Positions 42,269 to 50,319 of a stretch of DNA of 64,000 nt are shown here, in pieces (position 1 is the stretch's first letter; every line of letters begins with the position of its first letter). The DNA is taken from positions 2,930,001 through 2,994,000 of the forward strand of contig NZ_CP071139.1 of NCBI RefSeq assembly GCF_017639205.1, read 5' to 3'. Origin of the DNA: Streptomyces nojiriensis (GTDB lineage: Bacteria; Actinomycetota; Actinomycetes; Streptomycetales; Streptomycetaceae). Under the pieces are notes generated by a model, which was given only the letters and a program-made list of their open reading frames with translations, was not told where the DNA came from and did not search any database. The position numbers and the translations under genes were made by a program.

Positions 42269-42402
42269 GTTCAAGGATCAGGACGGGGAGTCGGATATGC
42301 CCATGCCTGTCCCGGGTGAGGGACGAGCAGGAGACGGGACCCATCCAGACCAGGGCCCGGGGCGAGGGGCGCGTCCAATCGCTACGCGCTCCTCACCTCT
42401 CA

Positions 42403-42508
42403 GCGTCCGACGACCGTCTGTGGCTGGACATAGGCCGCCCACAGCCTCAGATGCTTCCCACTGACAGCGTCCGACGACCGTCTGTGGCCCCTCATAAGCC
42501 GCCCACGA
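42403..42508 (+). repeat. Hairpin motif copies A and B (left arm)
   Basis: Copy A 42403-42444 and copy B 42467-42508, 64 bp apart. Each is GCGTCCGACGACCGTC, a short stem, a loop containing CATA[A/G]GCCGC, and the stem partner. Stem A is CTGTGG (42418-42423) with CCACAG (42439-42444); stem B is GTGG with CCAC. Confidence 0.8.
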
Positions 42509-42573
42509 CCCGCAGAGACTCCTCACGAGTCGCGCCTGACCGCCGTCCGGGGCGGAAAAGCATGAGACAGCGG

Positions 42574-42703
42574 CTATTCCGCAGTGGATGCGGGTCAGCG
42601 CACATGGGTGGCCCGAAAGACCAGCCATTTGCCCCAATTACCCCTATTTGGGGATGGGTTTGTGGTGTCCTGCTCGCGCTGACCCGGTCCCACTACGGAA
42701 TAG
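42574..42703. repeat. Inner inverted repeat and central hairpin
   Basis: CTATTCCGCAGTGG and the following 14 bases (42574-42601) match the reverse complement of 42676-42703 at 24 of 28 positions. Inside, CCCCAA (42632-42637) and TTGGGG (42648-42653) form a central hairpin in the most AT-rich part of the region. Confidence 0.8.
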
Positions 42704-42789
42704 GTGAAGTGACGGCGGTCAGCTCCTCCCATCTGTTCTCATCAGCCCCTGTCGGCCGTCGGTCGCGGTCATGGAGAAGCGCGTAGCGA

Positions 42790-42896
42790 TCCGAGGCGGC
42801 CTATGTCCGGCCACGGCCGGTCGTCGGACGCCTCCCGAGAGGGGCGTCCAAGGGTCTTGGGCGGCTTATGTCCAGCCCAAGACGGTCGTCGGACGC
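42790..42896 (-). repeat. Hairpin motif copies C and D (right arm)
   Basis: Inverted counterparts of copies A and B: C at 42855-42896 and D at 42790-42831, 65 bp apart. Stem C pairs CTTGGG with CCCAAG, a compensated change relative to copy A (CTGTGG/CCACAG). Stem D is CCGTGG with CCTCGG (one mismatch). Confidence 0.8.
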
Positions 42897-43030
42897 AGAG
42901 GGATGAGGAGCGCGTAGCGATCTGGCGCGCCCCACCGACCCGGGCCCTGGTCCGGATGGGTCCCGTCTCAAGACCATGTCGCCGGGACAGGGCTGGGCAT
43001 CTCTGACGGGCCCGTCCCTGGAAAGGAAAG

Positions 43031-43338
43031 CCCGGCCCGTTCTTTTGGGGGTTTCCCGGCAGTCTTCGTTCCTCCGGGGCGGGACGGTCGGTCAAGGGTG
43101 GAGCGCAGCGACATCGCGAAGCGACGCGACGAAGGAGCGCCCTTGAGGGGGCGGCCCGACCCGGAGACGATCGGACTGACGGGAAACCCCCACACGCATC
43201 CCTGATGCCGGTCGAGTGGCTCCCGCCCACCCCGAAGCCGCCGCCCGGCCTTGCGCCCCCCGCTCCCCCGCCGCCGAGGGGGGCGGGTGGGCAGCCACCG
43301 GCCCGGGGCACCGCGCCCGCGGGGGTGAAGGCCCCGCC
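43031..43338 (-). repeat. Outer right arm of the palindrome
   Basis: Inverted copy of 41961-42268. It ends about 80 bp upstream of the PASTA kinase start. Confidence 0.92.
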
Positions 43339-43407
43339 CCGCCCCGCCCAGCGTCACAGGTGCGCTGCAAGGCGAGACGCCCAGGACGGGCTCCGCTCGG
43401 CGGCTCG

Positions 43408-43419
43408 TAGAATCGGCGG
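43408..43419 (+). promoter_or_regulatory. -10 element for a leaderless PASTA kinase mRNA
   Basis: TAGAAT (43408-43413) ends 6 nt before the GTG start at 43420, and the intervening CGGCGG is not a ribosome site with workable spacing. A transcript starting at the GTG is predicted. The -35 region is not distinctive. Confidence 0.5.
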
Positions 43420-45336
<1,917 letters not shown>

Positions 45337-45342
45337 GCCGTA

Positions 45343-46203
45343 GTGATGCGCAATCCAGTGGGCGGGCACGTCCCCGTTGCCGGGGGGCTCGCCTCGGTCG
45401 GCCTGACCTACGCCCGTGAGATGGGGGCGGAGGCCGTCCAGGTCTTCGTCGCCAATCCGCGCGGCTGGGCCACTCCGGTCGGCAATCCGGCGCAGGACGA
45501 ACGGTTCCGGGCGGAGTGCGCGGCGGAGTCCATCCCGGCGTACGTGCACGCCCCGTACCTGATCAACTTCGGCTCGCACACCGAGGCGACCGTGGAGAAG
45601 TCGGTGGAGTCGCTGCGCCATTCCCTGCGCCGCGGCCGGGAGATCGGTGCGCTCGGGGTGGTCGTGCACACCGGGTCGGCGACCGGGGGGCGCCCGCGTG
45701 AGGCGGCGTACGCGCAGGTCAGGGAGCACATGCTGCCGCTGCTGGACGAGCTGACGCACGACGACGACCCGTTCTTGCTGCTGGAGTCCACGGCCGGGCA
45801 GGGCTTCTCGCTGTGTTCGCTCGCCGAGGACTTCGGGCCGTACTTCGACGCACTGGACCACCACCCGAAGCTGGGGATCTGCCTGGACACCTGCCACATC
45901 TTCGCGGCGGGTCACGACCTGGCGGAGCCGGGCGGGACGAAGGTGATGCTGGACCTGCTGGTGGACACGGTGGGCGAGGGCCGGCTGAAGCTGGTCCATG
46001 CGAACGACTCCAAGGAGGGCGTCGGCGCCCACAAGGACCGGCACGCCAACATCGGCCAGGGGCACATCGGCCGGGACGCCTTCGCGGAGCTGTTCACGCA
46101 CCCCGCGATGGACGGCGTTCCGCTGGTCATCGAGACGCCCGGCGGCAAGGAAGGGCACGCGGCGGACGTCGCGCTGCTGAAGGAGCTGCGCGGCCCGCAG
46201 TGA
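45343..46203 (+). CDS. nfo: Deoxyribonuclease IV (Nfo-type AP endonuclease)
   Basis: Zinc-dependent TIM-barrel AP endonuclease of base-excision repair. Metal-binding and AP2-family motifs are visible: YVHAPYLINF, VVHTGS, LLESTAGQG, GICLDTCHIFAAGHDL, KLVHANDSKEGVGAHKDRHANIGQGHIG and PLVIETPG. 286 aa from GTG 45343; ATG 45346 is the alternative. It follows the kinase gene by 6 bp, so it is probably co-transcribed. Confidence 0.94.
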   Translation: MMRNPVGGHVPVAGGLASVGLTYAREMGAEAVQVFVANPRGWATPVGNPAQDERFRAECAAESIPAYVHAPYLINFGSHTEATVEKSVESLRHSLRRGREIGALGVVVHTGSATGGRPREAAYAQVREHMLPLLDELTHDDDPFLLLESTAGQGFSLCSLAEDFGPYFDALDHHPKLGICLDTCHIFAAGHDLAEPGGTKVMLDLLVDTVGEGRLKLVHANDSKEGVGAHKDRHANIGQGHIGRDAFAELFTHPAMDGVPLVIETPGGKEGHAADVALLKELRGPQ

Positions 46204-46220
46204 TCCGCTGATTCCTTGAG

Positions 46221-46241
46221 GAATACCCCAGGGGGGTATAC
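46221..46241. promoter_or_regulatory. CsoR-like copper operator
   Basis: ATACCCC-AGG-GGGGTAT, extended to a 21-bp quasi-palindrome with one mismatch at the outer edge. This matches the GTATACCCC..GGGGTATAC type of operator bound by CsoR copper repressors. It lies 54 bp upstream of the His-rich DUF4396 gene. Confidence 0.72.
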
Positions 46242-46294
46242 GGTTCGGTCATATCGACGGAACCGCTACCCGGCGTTCCCACGAGGGGGTTGTC

Positions 46295-46861
46295 ATGGAG
46301 CACATGCACGAGAGGCACGAGGGACACACGGCTCACGAAGGACACACGGGCCACGAAGAGCACCACCACCCCGGGTCCGCGCAGCCGCACGAGCACCACG
46401 CATCCGCGCACGGGGCCGGCGGCCCGGTCAGCTGGGGCATGGCCGCCCGGGCCACCCTCCACTGCCTCACCGGGTGCGCCATCGGCGAGGTGCTCGGCAT
46501 GATCATCGGCACCGCGCTGGGCTGGGGGAACGCCGGGACGATGATCCTGGCGATCGTCCTCGCGTTCTTCTTCGGCTACGCGCTCACCCTGCGCGGGATC
46601 CTCGCCGCCGGCGTCGACCTCCGTACGGCCGTCCGGGTGGCGCTGGCCGCGGACACCCTTTCGATCGCCGTCATGGAGCTGATCGACAACGGGGTGATCG
46701 CCCTGTGGCCCGGCGCGATGGACGCGCACCTGTCGGACCCGCTGTTCTGGATCGTCCTGGCGATCGCGCTGGCGGCCGCCTTCGTGATCACGACCCCGGT
46801 CAACAAGTGGATGATCGGCCGCGGCAAGGGTCACGCGGTCGTGCACCGGTACCACCACTGA
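46295..46861 (+). CDS. Histidine-rich DUF4396 membrane protein, probably copper-responsive
   Basis: 188-aa membrane protein with 14 histidines in its first 39 residues, including HEEHHH and HEHHASAH. About four membrane helices follow, with an H-C-L-T-G-C motif at the start of the first (His56, Cys57, Cys61). The C-terminus is HRYHH. DUF4396 family; function not established. The His-rich leader, the Cys/His pair and the CsoR-like operator upstream point to metal (copper) handling. ATG after GAGGGGG. Confidence 0.83.
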   Translation: MEHMHERHEGHTAHEGHTGHEEHHHPGSAQPHEHHASAHGAGGPVSWGMAARATLHCLTGCAIGEVLGMIIGTALGWGNAGTMILAIVLAFFFGYALTLRGILAAGVDLRTAVRVALAADTLSIAVMELIDNGVIALWPGAMDAHLSDPLFWIVLAIALAAAFVITTPVNKWMIGRGKGHAVVHRYHH

Positions 46862-46892
46862 GCGAGCCCGGCCCGACCGGCGAGGCGCCCCG

Positions 46893-47525
46893 CTACAGTT
46901 CGGGGCCCTCCCCGGGCTCCTCCTGGTACGAGTAGCGCTGCTCGCGCCACGGGTCGCCGATGTTGTGGTAGCCGCGCTCCTCCCAGAAGCCGCGGCGGTC
47001 GGCGGTCATGTACTCGATGCCGCGGACCCACTTGGGGCCCTTCCAGGCGTACAGGTGCGGGACCACCAGCCGTACCGGGAAACCGTGCTCGGCGGTGAGC
47101 AGTTCACCGCCCTCGTGGGTGGCGAAAACGGTCCGGTCGGAGGCGAAGTCGGCCAGCCGCAGATTGGAGCTGAAGCCGTACTCGGCCCACACCATCACAT
47201 GCGTGACCTGCGGTGCGGGGGGAGCCAGGGCGAGGACCTCACGGGCGAGCACACCGCCCCATTCGGCGCCCTGCATGCTGAACTTCGTGACGCAGTGCAG
47301 ATCGGCCACGACGGAGTCGAACGGCAGGGCCGTGAACTCCTCATGGTTCCAGCAGTGCTTGTCCCCGTCGGCCGTCGCGCCGAAGACGCGGAACTCCCAG
47401 CGGTCCGGCTTGAACTTGGGTACGGGCCCGTAATGGGTGACCGGCCAGCCCCTCTGCAGCCGCTGCCCCGGTGGAAGCTCCAGCTGCTCTGCTCCCGGAG
47501 ATTCCCGGCTTTCCGGCTGACCCAT
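46893..47525 (-). CDS. Sulfite oxidase-family molybdopterin oxidoreductase
   Basis: 210-aa protein of the sulfite oxidase/MsrP fold. The molybdenum-ligating Cys is visible in DLHCVTKFS, and the family segments ADLHCVTKFSMQGAEWGGV and WAEYGFSSNL follow. No signal peptide or Tat motif is seen, so a cytoplasmic location is likely. It lacks the C-terminal dimerisation domain of true sulfite oxidases. The substrate is unknown. Convergent with the DUF4396 gene (31 bp apart). Confidence 0.88.
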   Translation of the reverse strand: MGQPESRESPGAEQLELPPGQRLQRGWPVTHYGPVPKFKPDRWEFRVFGATADGDKHCWNHEEFTALPFDSVVADLHCVTKFSMQGAEWGGVLAREVLALAPPAPQVTHVMVWAEYGFSSNLRLADFASDRTVFATHEGGELLTAEHGFPVRLVVPHLYAWKGPKWVRGIEYMTADRRGFWEERGYHNIGDPWREQRYSYQEEPGEGPEL

Positions 47526-47698
47526 GACTCCATGGTGACAGACTGGGCAGGGTGGTCATGACCAGGCCTTGGTCGATTCGGGCAAGTCATGGTAACTCCC
47601 ACTAAGGAGGCACTTACTGGACGGTCCCCGACGGCGGTGCAAGGATGCGCGCAACTGCCCCGTCACATAGCTGACATTGCCTGGAAGGAGCCTCTGCG

Positions 47699-48175
47699 AT
47701 GCAGGGCGACCCCGAGGTCCTTGAGTTTCTGAACGAGCAGCTGACCGGCGAGCTGACGGCCATCAACCAGTACTGGCTGCACTACCGCATCCAGGACAAC
47801 AAGGGCTGGACCAAGCTCGCCAAGTACACGCGTGAAGAGTCCATCGACGAGATGAAGCACGCGGACAAGATCACCGAGCGCATCCTGATGCTCGACGGTC
47901 TGCCGAACTACCAGCGTCTCTTCCACGTGCGCGTCGGGCAGACGCTCACGGAGATGTTCCAGGCGGACCGCCAGGTCGAGGTCGAGGCCATCGACCGGCT
48001 CAAGCGGGGCATCGAGGTCATGCGCGGCAAGGGCGACATCACCTCGGCCCGGCTCTTCGAGGAGATCCTGGAGGACGAGGAGCACCACATCGACTACCTC
48101 GACACCCAGCTGGAGCTCATCGAGTCCCTGGGCGAGCCGCTCTACATCGCGCAGCTGATCGAGCAGCCGAGCTGA
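47699..48175 (+). CDS. bfr: Bacterioferritin
   Basis: Haem-containing iron-storage ferritin that forms 24-subunit shells. Ferroxidase ligands fit the standard positions Glu18, Glu51, His54, Glu94, Glu127 and His130, and Met52 (in DEMKHADK) is the haem ligand. 158 aa, exactly the usual length. ATG with GGAAGGAG upstream. Convergent with bfd, with 16 bp between their stop codons. Confidence 0.97.
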   Translation: MQGDPEVLEFLNEQLTGELTAINQYWLHYRIQDNKGWTKLAKYTREESIDEMKHADKITERILMLDGLPNYQRLFHVRVGQTLTEMFQADRQVEVEAIDRLKRGIEVMRGKGDITSARLFEEILEDEEHHIDYLDTQLELIESLGEPLYIAQLIEQPS

Positions 48176-48191
48176 CCGGGCCGATCGAGCC

Positions 48192-48458
48192 CTAGGCCGC
48201 TTCCGCCAGCTCCGCCGAACGGACCGGACCCGGCTCCGCGGCGAGCACGGCCGCGCTCTGGCCCTTCTCCAGCAGCTCCCGGCGCGGGCAGGCCCCACGG
48301 CCGAGGATGCCCTGGATGGTGCGCACGCACGATCCGCAGTCGGTGCCGGCCTTGGTGGCCGAGGCGATCTGGCGCGGGGTGCAGGCCCCGGACGCCGCGT
48401 GCTCCTTGACCTGCTTGTCGGTGACACCGAAGCAAGAGCAGACGTACACGCGGTTCAC
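48192..48458 (-). CDS. bfd: Bacterioferritin-associated ferredoxin
   Basis: Small BFD-type [2Fe-2S] protein that supplies electrons to release iron from bacterioferritin. The Cys ligands appear as C-x-C near the N-terminus (VCSCFGVTDKQV) and C-x2-C (DCGSCVRT). 88 aa, with an Ala/Glu-rich C-terminal extension of about 30 residues beyond the core fold. GTG start. An iron box lies 45 bp upstream. Confidence 0.94.
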   Translation of the reverse strand: MNRVYVCSCFGVTDKQVKEHAASGACTPRQIASATKAGTDCGSCVRTIQGILGRGACPRRELLEKGQSAAVLAAEPGPVRSAELAEAA

Positions 48459-48502
48459 CTCCCAGGGCGGAATGGTTCTGCGGTTCAGCGAGCCATCCCC
48501 TT

Positions 48503-48521
48503 TTCGGTGAGGCTTACCTAA
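48503..48521 (-). promoter_or_regulatory. Iron box (DmdR1/IdeR-type) upstream of bfd
   Basis: On the minus strand TTAGGTAAGCCTCACCGAA matches the actinobacterial iron-box form TTAGGTTAGGCTCACCTAA at 16 of 19 positions. It would make bfd iron-repressed, inducing iron release under starvation. A second TTAGG-n4-CCTAA half-site pair lies at 48534-48547. Confidence 0.75.
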
Positions 48522-48557
48522 CCGTACCCAAAGTTAGGGTCGCCTAAAAGCCCTGGA

Positions 48558-48604
48558 TACGACAGTGGGGCGCGGATCACATCGATCCGCGCCCCACTGT
48601 CGTA
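48558..48604 (-). terminator. Terminator of the DAHP synthase gene
   Basis: A 21-bp perfect stem (48558-48578 with 48584-48604) and a 5-nt loop. On the minus strand it is followed by CCAGGGCTTTTAGG. It lies 20 bp after the stop codon. Confidence 0.9.
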
Positions 48605-48623
48605 CGAAGGTACTGACTGATCC

Positions 48624-49979
48624 CTACTGGTCGCGGTACATCTCGGCGACGAGGAACGCCAGGTCCAGGGACTGGCTGCGGTTGAGCCGCGGGTCGCAGG
48701 CCGTCTCGTAGCGCTGGTGCAGGTCGTCGACGAAGATCTCGTCGCCGCCGCCCACGCACTCGGTGACGTCGTCACCGGTGAGCTCGACGTGGATGCCGCC
48801 CGGGTGGGTGCCGAGGGCCTTGTGGACCTCGAAGAAGCCCTTGACCTCGTCGAGCACGTCGTCGAAACGGCGCGTCTTGTGGCCGGAGGCCGCCTCGAAG
48901 GTGTTGCCGTGCATCGGGTCGGTGACCCAGGCGACGGTCGCACCGGAGGCGGTGACCTTCTCGACCAGCTCGGGGAGCTTGTCGCGGACCTTGTCGGCGC
49001 CCATGCGGACGACGAAGGTCAGCCGGCCCGGCTCGCGCTCCGGGTCCAGGCGGTCGATGTACGTCAGCGCCTCGTCCACCGTGGTGGTGGGGCCGAGCTT
49101 GATGCCGATCGGGTTGGCGATCTGCGAGCAGAACTCGATGTGCGCGTGGTCCAGCTGGCGGGTGCGCTCACCGATCCAGACCATGTGGCCGGAGGTGTCG
49201 TACAGCTTGCCGGTGCGCGAGTCGGTGCGGGTCAGCGCGCCCTCGTAGTCGAGCAGCAGCGCCTCGTGGGAGGCGTAGAACTCGACGGCCTTGAACTCGG
49301 CCGGGTCGGTGCCGCACGCCTTCATGAAGTTCAGCGCGTTGTCGATCTCCCGGGCCAGCTGCTCGTACCGCTGACCGGACGGGGAGGACTTCACGAAGTC
49401 CTGGTTCCAGGCGTGCACCTGGCGCAGGTCGGCGTAGCCGCCGGTGGTGAAGGCGCGCACCAGGTTGAGCGTCGAGGCGGACGCGTTGTACATGCGCTTC
49501 AGGCGCTCCGGGTCCGGGACCCGGGCCTCCTCGGTGAAGGCGAAGCCGTTGACGGAGTCGCCGCGGTAGGTCGGCAGGGTGACGCCGTCGCGGGTCTCGG
49601 TGTCCTTGGAGCGCGGCTTGGAGTACTGGCCCGCGATGCGGCCGACCTTGACGACGGGCACGGAGGCCGCGTACGTCAGGACGGCGCTCATCTGGAGCAG
49701 CGTCTTCAGCTTGGCGCGGATGTGGTCGGCGGAGACGCCGTCGAAGGCCTCGGCACAGTCGCCGCCCTGGAGCAGGAACGCCTCGCCCTTGGCGACGGCT
49801 CCCAGACGGGCACGCAGCTGGTCGCATTCACCCGCGAAAACGAGGGGAGGATACGACTCGAGGTCCGCGACGACAGCGCGCAGAGCCTCGGCATCGGGGT
49901 ACGAAGGCTGCTGCGCCGCGGGAAGGTCTCGCCAGGTCGCCTTGGCGGCGGGGGCTTGGGTTTCAGCGTTCACGGTCAC
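48624..49979 (-). CDS. aroH: Class II 3-deoxy-7-phosphoheptulonate (DAHP) synthase
   Basis: First enzyme of the shikimate pathway, plant-like class II type. Conserved blocks: FLLQGGDCAEAF, RIAGQYSKPRS, NLVRAFTTGGYADLRQVHAW, GHMVWIGERTRQLDHAHIEF, KLGPTT, RMGADKVRDKLP, WVTDPMHGNT and GGIHVELTGDDVTECVGGG. About 451 aa from GTG 49979 (MTVNAE); GTG 49973 is an alternative with better-spaced GAGG. Divergent from the trp leader and trpEG, so aromatic precursor supply and tryptophan synthesis are neighbours. Confidence 0.96.
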   Translation of the reverse strand: MTVNAETQAPAAKATWRDLPAAQQPSYPDAEALRAVVADLESYPPLVFAGECDQLRARLGAVAKGEAFLLQGGDCAEAFDGVSADHIRAKLKTLLQMSAVLTYAASVPVVKVGRIAGQYSKPRSKDTETRDGVTLPTYRGDSVNGFAFTEEARVPDPERLKRMYNASASTLNLVRAFTTGGYADLRQVHAWNQDFVKSSPSGQRYEQLAREIDNALNFMKACGTDPAEFKAVEFYASHEALLLDYEGALTRTDSRTGKLYDTSGHMVWIGERTRQLDHAHIEFCSQIANPIGIKLGPTTTVDEALTYIDRLDPEREPGRLTFVVRMGADKVRDKLPELVEKVTASGATVAWVTDPMHGNTFEAASGHKTRRFDDVLDEVKGFFEVHKALGTHPGGIHVELTGDDVTECVGGGDEIFVDDLHQRYETACDPRLNRSQSLDLAFLVAEMYRDQ

Positions 49980-50144
49980 CTCGTACACATTACGGCGTCA
50001 CAGGCCGCGTTCGGCCCCCCGCCCACAACGTGAGACGAACCAGCTCAAAGGTCGCGGACGCCCGGCGGAACGGAATCCATGGTTCAGCTCACGCCATGAG
50101 ACAGATCCTGCCCCGCGGGGGTGGTCTGGGCTAAAGTGCCCACC

Positions 50145-50213
50145 ATGTACGCGCACTCGAACCAGAACTGGTGGTGGCCCGCTCCCGGCGGCCCACTTCT
50201 CGCGCGTACCTGA
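50145..50213 (+). CDS. trpL: Trp leader peptide
   Basis: A 22-residue open frame beginning MYAHSNQNWWWP, with three consecutive Trp codons at positions 9-11, ending just before a strong hairpin and 106 bp upstream of the trpEG start. Ribosome stalling at the Trp codons when charged tRNA-Trp is short would favour an antiterminator. It is too short for routine gene finding. Confidence 0.9.
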   Translation: MYAHSNQNWWWPAPGGPLLART

Positions 50214-50228
50214 AGACACGCACGACGC

Positions 50229-50264
50229 GAAGGCCGCCCCGAGGGGCGGCCTTCCGCGTTTTCG
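50229..50264 (+). terminator. trp attenuator hairpin
   Basis: GAAGGCCGCCCC (50229-50240) pairs perfectly with 50243-50254 around a 2-nt loop and is followed by CGCGTTTTCG. It sits between the leader peptide and trpEG, as expected for transcription attenuation. Confidence 0.85.
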
Positions 50265-50319
50265 ACCACGCTGTCGGATCCCAGGGGCCGCTCCTCCCAC
50301 CGGAAGGACGCTCCGCCCC

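Larger units (their letters stand above)
41957..43345. repeat. 1.39-kb non-coding quasi-palindrome between thiG and the PASTA kinase
   Basis: The whole gap between thiG and the kinase folds about a centre near 42640-42650. Outer arms of about 308 bp are almost identical; the next 200-300 bp on each side match in blocks (for example ATCGCTACGCGCTCCTCA and GACGGGACCCATCC); an inner 28-bp pair and a central CCCCAA/TTGGGG hairpin complete it. The overlapping reading frames translate the same repeat on both strands and show no ribosome sites, so I regard the region as non-coding. Function unknown. Confidence 0.9.

Noticed and set aside
41987..43311. Open frames inside the long palindrome, giving matching peptides on the two strands
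   Set aside because: The peptide similarity follows automatically from the inverted repeat at DNA level. Composition is low-complexity and no ribosome-binding sites are visible.
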